Shown piece by piece: positions 35,669-48,115 of a DNA stretch of 64,000 bases. The translations under genes and the position numbers were made by a program. The notes below the pieces were generated by a model. The model made no database searches. It was not told where the DNA came from and saw only the letters and a program-made list of their open reading frames with translations. The DNA comes from Microvelia longipes (taxonomy: Eukaryota; Arthropoda; Insecta; Hemiptera; Veliidae). Numbering within the stretch: the first letter of the stretch is position 1; every line of letters begins with the position of its first letter. The stretch covers positions 30,827,847-30,891,846 of the forward strand of contig JACMZG010000008.1 of the NCBI GenBank assembly GCA_018340805.1, written 5' to 3'.

Positions 35669-36825
35669 ACAACAACCACAAGACAGACACGGTATAAGAA
35701 AGTAAAATTAAGTTAAGTTACTTTAATGATATAGTTATCGAACAATATTGCTAATATTATTAACGTTTTACTGCCACTCAAGACGTTTTCCACATGAACA
35801 TAAAATTGAAAAGCGACAATTTTAGGATTAGTTACAACAAAAGTTGTTGGATTTACGTTGATTTTTGATTGATATTTAGTGGATATTAAATTACGCATAC
35901 TCGTATACTGACGTAAAAATTGTTACTATTGGAAAACTGTTCGATCTATTCAGGATATAATAACAATACGCCACTTGCTCTAACCAAACATGATTTAGCT
36001 GCTAATCATTAAGTTTTGAGACTAGTGGATATTTCAAAATTATAGAAGCTTATATTAATTATGACATTAACCAGGTTTTACTTAGCTTCTGTTACATATA
36101 TTAATAACCTCAATTTAGGAACAGAGTATTTCTAAGTTATATTGTTCATAAAGTGAATGAATTCATGTTAACGCATTCAATTGTGTAGAGATTACAAACA
36201 AGGCGTGACATCTCAAAGCTATAAACAAAATGCAGGATCGTTTACGGTTATTTAAGAATTATGTTGTAATGCGACAAAATGAAAACTATGAGATAAGTAA
36301 TATGCTACCACACGATCCTAGCTCCTTACAAACATGAAACAGGTAAAAGAAAAAAAAATTACATGAAGGTTTTGACGTGGACTTAAATTAAAATTCTTCT
36401 TTGTGTGACATGTCATAAACATTTGAAAGTTACAGTCATTCCACCTTCAGATACGATTTACAAACAATGGAAGTACAGGGCAGGGATTAGTGCCTGCGAT
36501 AACAGCGCTGCGTTCTCATGAATACCTTACAGGACTGAGGAACTCTTTGAGATAATAAACAACAATCACATGAATAATGTCAACGCTAATTATTTTGATA
36601 GATCAAACATCATGCCTTTTGGATTGGTACTTTCTTGCTATAGACTAATCATCTAACTTCTATATATCATGCATCTTTTAAAAATCGACAAAAAGAAACA
36701 AAAGAACGACTTTATATATATATATATATAAGATGTGTAAACGCGTAATATTTTCCAGTGCAATACAGCTACAATAATCTAATACGGAACACTTAATTAT
36801 CATATACTAGGAATTAATACTTATT
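35669..36825. other. Unannotated AT-rich sequence
   Basis: A short (TA)n run at 36713-36730. No coding signal. Confidence 0.4.
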
Positions 36826-36925
36826 AACTTACCAAGGGAAAAAACAAATTTTATGGCCAAAGGAATCATATTGAACCCCGAGGCTTGCTGAAGGAGTAAA
36901 GATTAGTTTCTCCCTTGGTAAGTTT
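36826..36925. repeat. 100-bp inverted-repeat element
   Basis: The ends aacttaccaagggaaaaaac and gtttctcccttggtaagttt are reverse complements (about 18 of 20). The 60-base middle contains 'ccccgaggcttgctg'. Could be a tiny MITE. Confidence 0.7.
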
Positions 36926-38197
36926 AACATTTTACTTCCAGGAGGTATAAAATAGTATAATAACAAACAACGAGTTTTAAAATTTCTGTATGTATTATTA
37001 AAGTTAGCTTTCCATTTATTTGACAACATAATATTTTTAACATTGTTGCTTCCTTAATTAAATTTAAAAGCACCTCGATCAATGTTATCTATAGTTACTA
37101 TAAATGATAACTTGTTAAAGATATCAATTAAATTATAAATGAATTCAGGAATATAAATTAATTCTGAGTTTTTGATGGCAAAAATAAGTATAACAGCTGA
37201 TTGATTAGTCATGCTAGAAAACAGTGAGGTCTTTATGTTTTTATTTCTTTTTAAACAAAGTTGTTGATCAATCTATAGTAAATTTTTACACTGCGACTTC
37301 TTACTATCAAATAAACTTTTTATAATTTTATTTTAATTATTAATTTCGATTAATTGAGTTGACTAGTTCATTTGTTTTTTTAACATAAATACTGCAAGTC
37401 ATTTAAGACAATAATTGAATATTACTTTTTCTAATAACTCTTTGTACTTTTTGCCTATTTTGTTTGTATAAGCCAATAATACGCAAATTTAAATTAATGA
37501 CGGTTTTAATTACGAAATTAAATAAATAAATAAATTTTATTTGCATTAAGTATAATTTTAAAGTACAATGGCAACATGCCAATGATAAATAATTATAATA
37601 ATTAAAAATGTTTTAAAAATGTTTGCTGCATTTCGTTAAAATAAATTTAGTGATCTAAGGTCTAACACTTTTACACAAAAATGTTATTCCATCCTTAATT
37701 ATTCGATAAAAAATAAATCTAATAATGCTTCTACAAAATATACTTTTATTGTTTCCAAGTAAATTTCATTCGCTTGAAATAATAATTTCTGGACCCTGTT
37801 TTAGTATAGATGCAACTAAGGTTACATTGAAAAGGCTATATAATATGCAATGAAGTTTATGCACCATGACTTAAAATATGGACCTTACAATTTTTAAAAA
37901 TAGAATATAAAAAAAAACATTTGATCTAAAGACAACAGAGGCATTATCTATTCCAAAACTGCTTTAATTATAAAATAATAATTAAATATACCTGAGAAAA
38001 TAATAATATAACAATTCATAAAACAAAAACAATGTTAAAAGAGATTCTATAGAATAGAAAAAGAATAGAGGTAAGAGCAAGTGAGGTGGCAAAGGTATGG
38101 AAATTAGTAGAAAGGTCTCGACCGCAAGCCTAAAGTTAATAAGAAGCTTTGCTACAATACTAACGGGGGCTTAATTGAGCTAAGGGCGTGCTTCAGA
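36926..38197. other. Unannotated AT-rich sequence
   Basis: A taaataaataaatttta stretch at about 37520 resembles a retroposon 3' tail but no body was found. Otherwise nothing. Confidence 0.35.
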
Positions 38198-38443
38198 GTG
38201 AGTAAGAGAGAGGTTTATGCACTTGTCGAACCTGAGTGTACTTGGAAGTGTACTCGGCTCTCAGCAGGTCTATTGCTGGTTCTTACCCCATTGTCATGTG
38301 GTTCTTCATTAATCCCTTTCATGGGTCTGGAAGCCTTAATGACACTCGAAACAATGGTTAGCAAACACCTTTGTCCTTCTCTCCGTTTTAGATCTATAAC
38401 GGCATCGTACAATTCAGCATTCAAACTAAAAGCTATTAACTAG
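38198..38443. other. GC-richer stretch open on both strands, unknown
   Basis: Both strands hold ORFs of 69-81 codons with mixed amino-acid composition. The plus frame contains LVEPECTWKCTRLSAGLLLV and the minus frame DAVIDLKRREGQRCLLTIV. One of them may be a real exon or transposon remnant, but no family is recognised and I cannot choose a strand. Confidence 0.25.
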
Positions 38444-38659
38444 ATTCACTCAACCTTTGCACTTTAAGAGTAGTGCGAACACATCAGATAACTAACCTTG
38501 TCTTTTGAAAATTACAAAACAAGGAACATTGAAAGTGCAACGATCATCAAATGTACTTCTAACTAGAGTGATAAATAATGAGATATGACAGATGTATGTT
38601 AATACGATGGCAACATAGCTATCGTAAATCACAAAAATGTGTTTTTATAACAACTTTAA

Positions 38660-39108
38660 TGGCTCAAAAATACATAAGACAAACATATGGGTCAAGTTTC
38701 TTCTTATTATTAGCATTAGTTCAATTTTTATCAAATGGCTTGTGTACGTTTTTTAAGCAATTGTGAAACATCAATAAACAATCCGATTGAGTTGAAATTC
38801 TACACAAGTATATACCTGAACGTAATAAATAAGTACACTAAGTTTCGTTTCAATGTGAGAGATATATCCATGATTTTTATTGGATCATAAAAGTTAAGTA
38901 GCATTGAGCGTGGTCAGTGTCTGGGTTGGTGACTGCTGGAAATGAAATGGATATATTTACTATTTGAAAACAAGCGAAGCGAGTCCGAAGACGTATAAAT
39001 TTGGCAAATTGTATATTTAAGGACGAACGAAGCGAGTCCGAAGTAGGTAGGATGAGCGTAGCGAATCCGACGTGATGAGGAAAAGTTACGAGGTACCCCG
39101 TATCCGAT
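38660..39108 (-). repeat. Family A, copy 8 (5' half)
   Basis: Reverse orientation: 'gggtcaagtttcttcttatt', 'cgattgagttgaaattc', 'tggatcataaaagttaag', 'attgagcgtggtcagt', two 'gacgaacgaagcgagtccga' modules, and the 5' box 'cgaggtaccccgtatccga' ending at about 39108. Confidence 0.85.
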
Positions 39109-39465
39109 TTTTTAAATTAAATTAAAAATTTTGTTAAGCATAATATTACTCAAATTATATAATTTTGAATTTACTATGGAAATAAATACATTAAAATAAT
39201 AGCACATTATCATATTTTTAACTTTCAGTCATATTTTATTAATTTTAAGCATTGGTTACTTTTGCAAAAAATGCACTTAAAGTCACTAATACATTACATT
39301 TACTGTTCAATATTCCACTTTATAAATATTTATAGATTAACCTAAACCACATTGCGTTATATATACTTCGAGTAGTATCATATAAACTTCAATTGTAATT
39401 AATGCGCTGCAAACTGACTACTGACAAAAAAGAAAATCTCAAATTATTTTCCATTTTTTTAAATA
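39109..39465. other. Unannotated AT-rich sequence
   Basis: Nothing recognised. Confidence 0.4.
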
Positions 39466-39560
39466 CATGCAAAAGTTATTTGATAAAAATTTAACTAATG
39501 CTGATAATGAGATGACACTTGGTACATATGTTAGTCTTATACATAGCTACATGCGCGACA
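39466..39560 (+). repeat. Family A, copy 9 (internal fragment)
   Basis: 'ttatttgataaaaatttaac', 'taatgagatgacacttgg', 'catagctacatgcg' are inner blocks of family A in plus orientation. Confidence 0.7.
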
Positions 39561-40249
39561 TTTTTAGGTAGTTTTTTAGTATTATTATTTTTAAATTGAT
39601 CTTGGTACAAGAAAGAATTGGTACAAAAAATGAATCAAAAACATTTTGGTACTATTGGGGATACTTTTTTTTTTAAGAAAAAGTCTTTGTTTTGGATGCT
39701 GAAACGATTTCAACTCTTCTGATGTCAATATGACCGCTCTAAGTAAGATCCCTATATTCTCGAATATCAGTGTTAATCAAAACCAAAAGGATTAAAATTT
39801 TCAAATAGATCTTAAATAGTCTTAATGTTTTAGCCTAGTTAGCGTTAACCAAAAATATACAAAACGTAATTACTTTAATATTATAGGATCAATATTATAG
39901 TGTATATCCTGTAATAATATACAGCTTTAATTCAGGTTACTTCAATATTAAATTTTTCGGTTTCTTTAAAATGATGACCTTTATAGGAATAATACAGTCA
40001 ACTTCTTATAAAATAAATTATAAATAATTTAACATAAATAGTTGAATATGAATAAGAATTAAATTATATAAATAATTTGTCTTAAGACGGTGTGCTTAGT
40101 ATAAGCTTTAAATGAGGACAAATAGAATCATTTTAGAAGAATGTATATAGTTTTGCATAGAGTACCTAATAAATGTAAGCATTTTCTTTGATAAATCAGA
40201 AAAACTCAGTTATGAGGTATTAGAACTTTTCCTCGAGCGAGGTTGTAGA
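39561..40249. other. Unannotated AT-rich sequence
   Basis: Nothing recognised. Confidence 0.4.
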
Positions 40250-40372
40250 CGTGCAGCAGAATTAATTTGGCGAATAGTATATTATGAGGACGAGCGAAGC
40301 GATTCCGAAGTAGGGAGATAAACGTAGCAAATCCGATGTGGAATCAAAATTTCTGACGTACCCCGTACCCGA
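40250..40372 (-). repeat. Family A, copy 10 (5'-end fragment)
   Basis: 'aatttggcgaatagtatatt', 'gaggacgagcgaagcgattc', 'cgtagcaaatccgatgtgg' and the box 'gacgtaccccgtacccga'. Confidence 0.8.
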
Positions 40373-41513
40373 ATATTTTTTTAAGGTATTAGATTTTGCC
40401 TACCACACTTTAAGAACCCCTGTTCATCTTCCTCAATACAAGCCACCTCAATAGCGATATTTTTGTAATGCAAATCCCAACAAATTAAAGAAAAATAATA
40501 CTTGTTGGTATAATGCTATATTATATTATTCACTTTGACTATTGTCAAAATGAATTTCAGTAAACATTAGTTTTACGTAAAAAAGAATGAAAAGAGACTC
40601 TTTCATACAACTTTGTTTGATTAAAATATTGGCAAAATTCTTTCAATTTCAAATAAAGAAAATAAATATTTAAGTAACTAATAATAAATTCGCAACCATC
40701 CTTTCACTGATAAGAACAATAGGCACGGAATCCCTACAAAGTTTGTTGCAAAATTCAAACAAACAGAATAAAGCTTAGTTATGTAAGGAAGGAGCGGTCA
40801 GGATGGGGCCAAGAAATACGTAATAAATATTATGTTCTCGGCTCGCACTATAAACCTTCTTCACATTAGGAATATTAATACGATTCCGCAACAGCACAGT
40901 AATAAAATTTACTAATCAAAGATCCAAATTGTAACTTTAAAAACCTGTAGACGTTTATACAAATTTTACAAGTAATCCCTTAACTGATTTTAACTATACA
41001 AAAAATATTTTAAGATGTAACAAGTCAGAAGAACTTTCTAGAATTTGCATAACACATAAATATAACTTGGTTAGTGATACTTTATCCAAATATTCACATA
41101 AATCAAATTTGTAACAGTATTAGTGAATTTATAAATACAATTTATTGAAAGAGAGTTATGAAGATTTACTCCCTGCAATGTTGACAAAAATTACACACGC
41201 TTATTTTTGGGTTATGTAAATTTAAAATAAGATAGCAGGTCTCATAATTTACAGAGTGGGTAGAAAATTAATCAGGAGTATTGAAAGGTTGGCAGGAAAT
41301 TAAGCCAGTTTTAAAACCCTAGGCTTAAATCAAGGGTGTCAGCCAGAAAAACTACCAAAATTACACACCTGAGGGTCACGAGGATCCTATGTCTAAAACA
41401 CAGTTTGTTTCGGAAACCATGCAATTTTTTTTTTCAAAGCTCTATTTTGTCCTCTTTAAAAAATAGCCAAGAGGCCATTGCCTTTTGCCAAGCCCGCATT
41501 ACATTATCACGTG
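40373..41513. other. Unannotated AT-rich sequence
   Basis: ORF 41336-41518 (60 codons, plus) has no recognisable motif and starts from an alternative codon. Not called. Confidence 0.35.
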
Positions 41514-41554
41514 TATAACTATATCACGTATAAGTTATATGTGATATAGTTATA
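41514..41554. repeat. Hairpin with 14-bp perfect arms
   Basis: tataactatatcac (41514-41527) and gtgatatagttata (41541-41554), followed by further att/taa mirror words to about 41610. Low-complexity palindrome. Confidence 0.7.
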
Positions 41555-41732
41555 ACTTAATAGTTATCAACTATAGCTATATAATGAGTTATATAAATAA
41601 ACTCATTATATTTTAGGACTCAGAATATGGTACTGCAACGTAATACAATTTGAGCATAGGATCTAATTCACATCTAATGAATGATTTTCTCGTATAAGAC
41701 GAAGGCAGTTATAAGCATTGATTTATTAAACA

Positions 41733-42045
41733 GTAATAACCATAGAGATATTACTAGAGCGAGCATAGCCTGTCTCAATCCAGTAAGAACCTCAAACATC
41801 GTTTTGGAGCTCTAGGGGCTCTGAGTAACCTTATTGAAATCTCCTTCAAAAGTGAGCCAAGGTTTGACTTCCCGCACATTGTTTGTGTTATGATTTCTTT
41901 TTTTAGTTAATATAATAAAAGTTAATATAATATTTTACTGATTATTTGATTTTATTTATAAGCGAAAGTGGTCAAGTTACTTATTCAATGTATCAAAATT
42001 AAACATATAAGGCCTCTCTAGTAATAATATCTCTGTAGTAATAAC
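41733..42045 (+). mobile_element. Family B, copy 2 (about 310 bp, inverted ends)
   Basis: The left end 'agagatattactagag' (41744-41759) is answered by 'ctctagtaataatatctct' (42015-42033), with adjoining 'gtaataaccat' words on both sides. The inside matches 48375-48666 in reverse. Shared words include 'acctcaaacatcgttttgga', 'gctctgagtaacctta', 'ccttcaaaagtgagcc', 'cacattgtttg' and 'aaagtggtcaagttac'. MITE-like, no coding capacity. Confidence 0.75.
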
Positions 42046-42738
42046 CATTATATTCCTGCTTGACTACCATATCAAAATTACCTTACTGGTGATAGTCCTA
42101 TGTGAGAGATGCCTTCACTTTATGTATAATCTACTCCCAAATCTTACAGGTGCATGACGCTTTATGCACTCTTTAACTCTTACTCTCTAATAAAGAATAA
42201 AGCTAGAAATATACCGATCTAGTATAAGTAGTAACATAAAATTGCCAAAAATCAAGTAATGGCAGTCGATTTCTAAAAAAGCAAATATGTAAAGACTGCA
42301 AGTATTAGGGTCTAAAATATAGAAAAAATTGAAGGAAGAAAAATTAGAATGCTTACTTGTACTTTATGTAGAATGCTTACATGTAAACATATGTTGAGTG
42401 TGGTGACGGACTTTAAGTCCAACCTGTACGTTTTTTTTTATGTGTAGCCGTTTAATAGCAATGTTTAATATAAATAAAGGACATTTTATTATTATGTTTA
42501 TTTATTATATGTTGAGTGTGTAAAAAATGAAAAAAGTGTACGTAATATTTGCAAAAGTGATGTCATATATGTAAGATATAAATTTAATTTTCTAAATGTA
42601 GGAATATGTATCCATTTCCAGTGGACCGAGTCTATTTTAAATTTTCCTATTTCATTATTACAAATATATTAATAACAAAAAAAATTTAATACAAATCATT
42701 AACGAGCCTAAGTTGGCAGTTGGCTCGATACAAATTGA
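42046..42738. other. Unannotated AT-rich sequence
   Basis: Nothing recognised. Confidence 0.4.
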
Positions 42739-42748
42739 TATATATATA

Positions 42749-42786
<38 letters not shown>

Positions 42787-42806
42787 ATATATATATATAT
42801 ATATAC
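42739..42806. repeat. (AT)n microsatellite
   Basis: AT/TA alternation with two interruptions. Confidence 0.95.
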
Positions 42807-43980
42807 ATATACGTATAAAATTAGAACACATAAAATCAAATAATTTTATTAAGTAAAAATACTTAATAGAATTCGATTAAACCTTATAATGTTAATAGGT
42901 ACTTAATTATTTATGAAGAACATAGATGTAAATTCTACTTTTAACTTAATATAAGATAAACAAATTCATGTCTTTCAAACTGGAGCCAAATTATAGAAAC
43001 ACAACTCTTTCAAAGCATCTCACTGTTTTACTGTATTTTTAGTAAAAAACCAGACTGGGTATTTTTGTGAGTGAACACAATGGAGCAGAGACAGGGACCA
43101 TTGTTAGCGAGGAGAACCAGTTGGTGTGTTGTTTAACTTCTTTAACATTAGGAAGGAAGGAAGTGGTTACATGTCATGTCAAGAACATTTCTTCAAAATG
43201 TCTTTTGTAAGGAAGAATAAGAAGGTATGTATTAGAGTTAGCCGCTTCTCAGCTGTTCCGAGCTATTGTTATCAGGTTGTATTGGATCGATTCAAATACC
43301 GAGTCATTATCTAACCGAAGAGATAATTTTGACTCGTATAAATAATTCTTACATTGCCCTTATGGTTATTTCTTTTAATGTAAACTACTATCAAAATTAT
43401 AGGTTCCACGGCTATTATTCGACAGGTCACTTCAAACCTGTTTATAATTGTTGTTTTAATTATTAGTTATAATTTTTATTTATATTAATAATGGTATAAT
43501 AATTATTAATAGTTATTTGATTTGATTGGGTAAAAATTTATATCATAAATCCTAATGGAGCCACGCAAGAAAGAGAAACGATTATTCATCAAATAATTTT
43601 GACTAAAATTCAAGATAAAATTAGGTCTAATAATATGAAACGAATAACTAAAGCGTACCTATATCTGTTTGAAGAAATTAAGAAAATGACTGAAATTATC
43701 TAAGTGTTTACCTCGAATATGACTTGTATCAAGCAACTCTAATATGAGGACATAAATATAAACATTAATAATTATTAAAAAAAGAAGTAAAGTAGCCACT
43801 ACTTTTGGGAAAAACACATGCTTTTGGAAAAATAAACTTCTGCATTAGCAAAATAGACGTCAGTTTTCTGCTAATGCGTTGCTGAGAGCGAACGCCAACA
43901 CTTATTAGTCATTAATAATCATTCATACTACTACTTTTGTTAAAAGTAGACCCCTTTACTTGGATGGCTATATAGAAACC
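42807..43980. other. Unannotated sequence
   Basis: ORFs 43126-43314 and 43266-43466 (plus) overlap in different frames without recognisable motif. The stretch 43080-43310 is a little less AT-rich than average. It could contain an exon, but there is no support. Confidence 0.3.
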
Positions 43981-43992
43981 TCCCCCCCCCCT
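43981..43992. repeat. Poly-C run
   Basis: Run of about 12 C followed by tttcggcccc. Part of a locally GC-rich patch to about 44050. Confidence 0.9.
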
Positions 43993-44044
43993 TTCGGCCC
44001 CTAAGGATTGGGCCCTTTTAGACAAAACCCTCCTCGGACCTTTT

Positions 44045-44113
44045 CGTGTCTACAGTTAGTCTGCCACTACAGTACTAGATACTTGGTAGGTTCGAATCTC
44101 AACCGAGTCACTT
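44045..44113 (+). other. tRNA-like / possible SINE head
   Basis: Contains ggttcgaatctc (44089-44100), which matches the Pol III B box (GGTTCGANTCC) closely. Upstream, near 44052-44062, 'acagttagtctg' is a weak A-box-like word at a plausible spacing. I cannot fold a complete cloverleaf, so it is at best a tRNA-derived SINE or a tRNA pseudogene. Confidence 0.3.
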
Positions 44114-45869
44114 GTTTTTCTCGCTACATAGCGGGCCAATAGTTTCTTCTTTTACATAAAGATAAGAGTAGAGATAAATGCAGGGTGGTCTTCAACACGT
44201 AGGCCATACGAAAGTTTAGGTTTTTTGATTTGCGGCTAGTTTGAGAAGAAACTAGCACTTTGGAGGTTGTATATACATTACAAGTATCCTGATAAGGTGG
44301 AGACGCCTCTTTGAGGTTATGGATGTTCTAAGAGAGGCTTTTGACAATGCTACTACTTAGCTAAATAATTTAACATCAGAAGTATAAGTCAATTGTGAGA
44401 TTGTAAGTGAATCAGGGATATCTAGTGAGCCTTGATAGGTTTATAGCAATCTTTTGTTTGGCAAGATCCTATCTTATATCTCCCCCAATACATTATCTAT
44501 ATAGTTAATATTTTTTATAAGAAGGCTTAAATACTAATACTCAGTAAATAAAAGGTATTTGCTGACTACTGGCATAACTTCAGTATTATGCAAAGAGAGC
44601 CTAAATTCAGCCTCGCCTCCAGATGATATCGTAAAGCCTACGCCAAACAAGGAAGAGATCAATCCAACGGTGAACTTCAAAAGAAGCTAATCCCTCAATT
44701 ATTCATATACTTTCGGTCTAAATGTTCTCTAATTAAATTATAATGATATAAAATTTACAAATCTCCCATATCACTTTAACCATTCTGAAAGATGGTTTTA
44801 ATATATCCGCATCGTACACAATCGTCGATCTTATTTTAGAAACCATTAATTGAATTACGTCATCTTAAACCAAGTAAACTATCAGCTTTAAAAATGATAC
44901 TGCGTTGTCTATTCAATAAATTCGTCTAATTTATAAACAAACATTGACAGCTATAACTTCCCAAGAAAAGTAGTAACAAGTTTCAAAGAGAAAACAATAA
45001 ACAATAGATTTTTTTACATAAAAAACCCCATCACACTTATGAGTAGCCAAATTACGAATAACTCCGTTTACTTTGATTTAACTGCGAACGTGGTGCTGTA
45101 AATATTTAAATTATTGGTTGAAAAGAACAATTATTTAATTGAACAAATATAAAAAAAACCCGAATACAAAGTCAACGAAATTAGACTGATTCATAATAAA
45201 GTTTGATATTGATACAGACAGGGCAATGAACTGAAGAATAATAAGATGATTAACAAAGTTTCAATTAATGACCTAATTTTCAGAATTAAGATGAATTTTA
45301 AGCGATTGATAATGAGAATTGAGTTGGTATTATATTATCTATTAATTATTGAAACGTTGAATTGTACATATTAGCTTTAGCTACGAGGCATAAAATATAA
45401 ACAATAACCAATAATAACATCGATGCAGAATATTTTGAGGATGTATGACGACACCACCGTAATAATTATCACAATCAATAAAACTTTAATGGTGGCTTTA
45501 AAACAGGCCCGGATTTTAAATCCATAGATTTCGAGAACTATTTTAAATTTAAGCTAAATAGTTTTTGTGTCAGGACATTATACATACAGTCTCTAACTTT
45601 TTCAGTATTTAGGATGCTTAGACATTTAAATTTGACGAAAAATGGAAACGTCCCAGTAATTAAATTTCAGTGCATCCCCTACAACGACAAGAGAATAGGG
45701 AAGCAAAACATCGCAATTTAATATTTTGTTCGATTTTAGCGGGAGAGCTTGACAAATCCGCGGCTATTTCATAAATATTGTAATCAAATCAAAATAGTTA
45801 GAACCTAAAAGGGCTCCACACTTAAGTAATTATTTCATACAGCCTATGAGTCTGGGTCAAAATAAAAAA
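44114..45869. other. Unannotated AT-rich sequence
   Basis: About 1.75 kb without trusted features on either strand. Confidence 0.4.
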
Positions 45870-46186
45870 TCGGGTACAGGGTACCTCGGAACTTTTTCTG
45901 ACCACATCAGATTTCTTACGCTCATCCTCACTACTTCAGACTCACTTCGCTCGTCCTAAAAATAAAAAAGCAACTAAATTTAAACTGCAACACGTCCAAG
46001 TTTCAACTCTCTAGTATAGATATACTAGGTCTTATGATATCAACACACACATACAGACAACTTAGTGAAACAAAAAAAGAGGTCTTAAAAACACATGGAA
46101 CGGATAATTCAAGAAAAATTTTAGTTTTTTAGAGAACACACAATAATTCTTCTTTATACGTGCGATATAAATGCGGAAAAGTAAAA
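45870..46186 (+). repeat. Family A, copy 11 (internal deletion)
   Basis: 5' box tcgggtacagggtacctcgg and the module 'actcacttcgctcgtcc' are joined by a short middle to 'ctctagtatagatatacta', 'cacacatacagacaactt' and the 3' end 'gcgatataaatgcggaaaag'. About 550 bases of the middle are absent. Confidence 0.85.
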
Positions 46187-46314
46187 ACCCTATACTATAT
46201 TGTAACGAAATTGTAAATTTAATAGTAATTTTAGACTATAAGTAATACTTAATCATCATTTAATCATGGGAAATTCGCTTTCTAGAGAGATAATATCACA
46301 GAAATCCAATATGA

Positions 46315-46620
46315 GCCCGGTTATCCTTTTTTTCAGAAAAAAATCTGAAACCTAAACCAAAAATTCATTTCATCCTAAACATTACAAGAGCGCACTATCA
46401 GTTTGAAGAAAAAGCTTTGTCAAATGATAAGGATTGTAAAGAGAAAAACAATGATATGGAGTTGAATGAAATGCACTCTCGCTGTTGTACACAAAGAAAT
46501 ATTATTCTCGTCTTTTGTTCACTAATCCTTATAATTTTTTGTTATCGCAGTTTTTCGGGGTGTTGGATGAAAATATTCTTTTGTTTGGAATGGAAGAAGA
46601 AGAAGGAACTCCTACAATAA
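46315..46620 (+). CDS. Candidate exon, unknown gene
   Basis: A stop-to-stop frame of about 101 codons. A polypyrimidine tract plus CAG (tcctttttttcag, ending 46336) makes a good splice acceptor, after which the frame reads KPKPKIHFILNITRAHYQFE and then an acidic/basic stretch with KDCKEKNNDMELNEMHSRCC. Past about 46500 the translation turns into hydrophobic I/L/F/C residues, which may be intron. An ATG is available at 46417-region (MSNDKDCKEK). No family recognised. The case rests on composition and the acceptor only. Confidence 0.22.
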   Translation, partial: ARLSFFSEKNLKPKPKIHFILNITRAHYQFEEKALSNDKDCKEKNNDMELNEMHSRCCTQRNIILVFCSLILIIFCYRSFSGCWMKIFFCLEWKKKKELLQ

Positions 46621-46661
46621 TAGGATTAAGGAAGTTTTTATTCGATGTGCAAGATTTTTGA
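46551..46661 (+). CDS. Candidate terminal exon, unknown gene
   Basis: Directly after a strong acceptor (ttttttgttatcgcag, ending 46550) an open phase-0 frame reads FFGVLDENILLFGMEEEEGT and 16 more residues to a TGA at 46659-46661. The composition is protein-like. It overlaps the frame of the neighbouring candidate exon in another phase, so if both are exons the first must end before about 46540. Downstream, a consensus donor-like ttg|gtaagt lies at about 46773, and the stretch before it (46674-46776) is also open, with KAVEAGEVAK. Confidence 0.25.
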   Translation, partial: FFGVLDENILLFGMEEEEGTPTIIGLRKFLFDVQDF

Positions 46662-46781
46662 GGAAGCAAAAAATGGTGAATATGAAGGCGGTTGAAGCAG
46701 GTGAGGTTGCGAAAGGTCGGGGGCGGAGCGAGATTTGGATAGTATTGAAAGAAGTAAGTGAGCAGGTGGCTTGGTAAGTAT

Positions 46782-46931
46782 TTATAGTTTATCTAAGGTT
46801 TCCTTTACACCTGTAACTAGGTTCCCACGACCTTGGTTCTTGGCTTCTATGTACCCCATCTGTCCTCCAATCACAGCTGGTTTTACTACTTCTAGGCCCT
46901 TCTTAGCCCTTTTAATACATCTCGTACACAT
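46782..46931 (-). CDS. Candidate small ORF, 49 aa, unknown
   Basis: ATG at 46931 to TAA at 46782-46784 on the minus strand. It contains CIKRAKKGLEVVKPAVIGGQ then MGYIEAKNQGRGNLVTG. The G/V/K/A-rich, balanced composition is unlike chance ORFs in this AT-rich window. It could be an exon or the end of a transposon protein. The plus strand here is also open in part, so the strand is uncertain. Confidence 0.22.
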   Translation of the reverse strand: MCTRCIKRAKKGLEVVKPAVIGGQMGYIEAKNQGRGNLVTGVKETLDKL

Positions 46932-48115
46932 GTTAGTCTAACCCACTCTATCCACCTACAAAACTATTTCTTTTCCTTTTTCTGTTCACAAAAGTTTCTA
47001 GTTTAAAAGACAGATAACATTATTTTGAACCACCCTCTATTTCACCCTTCTTTAGAAAAATAAGATAAAATCCCTCCGGTACTATAATTAGAACTGATAA
47101 CGTTTTTAAAAAGAGAGAAAAAATATACAAAAAAAAGTTTAAAACGCAAGATAAAGCAAGAAAATTTTTATCCTTCTTAACTTGTTTAATTAATCGTTTT
47201 TCTACTTTTTTGTTCTGTCTCTTTTCATAAACAGGTTCATTCATCAACATCTCATCTGTAAAAAACAGCATCAGCTCTGGCGAGGAGAAATATCTCCCCT
47301 CTCCCTCACCAGATCTAACTCAGCAAGTCAACGGAAAATTAATTGGATTCAATAGAACTTTTTATATAATATCAAAAAATAAAAGAATAACTGTTTAAAT
47401 AAAAAAAGGTAACCTTGAAGCCAGATTAAATGAACTCTCGTTTAAGTTTTTTCCTAACAATATCAAACTAAATTAAACTCATTCATTATATTTTGTAAAA
47501 ATACATTTTTATAAGATCCGGGAGGAATGATATAGATTTGAAGCGACGGTTTGGATAAGAAACTTCAACATGATTCATGCTGAGACACGCACTTGTAAAT
47601 TAATGCTGTCAGTTTAAGATATGCTTAAGGATGTCAAATTATTCTTCGCCTTACTAATGATTTTTGCTTGTTCCATAAATGAATCCTTACAGTATAAAAC
47701 ACATTTTTCCCCATGGCGACTGATACTTTTAACAAAATTTTAAATAATTTTAAAAACAAAAATGTATTTAACAAGGTTCAAAAGCCAATAAATCAACAGT
47801 TTATTGAAACAACTGTAAAACAAAACAACTCGAGTAACTTAAAACCCTAAGTAAAACTCTGAGAGGAAAATAATAGTAGACTAGATGAGGGACTTCTGTA
47901 AGTATCCAACTTGACAGAACAGATTTACTTGACTGATTAATGCAAATGTATAATAAAATACAAATATTAATATTATATACAAAATATAAATTATTGCATA
48001 ATATAATGAGCTTATTCATATTTCCATTTAGTGATGTGGGAACAGCTACAAGAATTAATTAAAATAACTATCTTAAGTAACAATGAAAATACAGAAAACA
48101 GAACGGGGCTTAAAT
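46932..48115. other. Unannotated AT-rich sequence
   Basis: The minus ORFs 47020-47271 and 47801-48019 are K/F/L/I-rich without recognisable motif. Not called. Confidence 0.35.

Noticed and set aside
38080..38170. Similarity of SEVAKVWKLVER (38.1 kb) to AGEVAKGRGRSE (46.7 kb)
   Set aside because: Only five shared residues in low-complexity, K/E-rich peptides; could be chance.
44045..44113. Functional tRNA gene
   Set aside because: Good B box but no complete cloverleaf. Kept only as tRNA-like.
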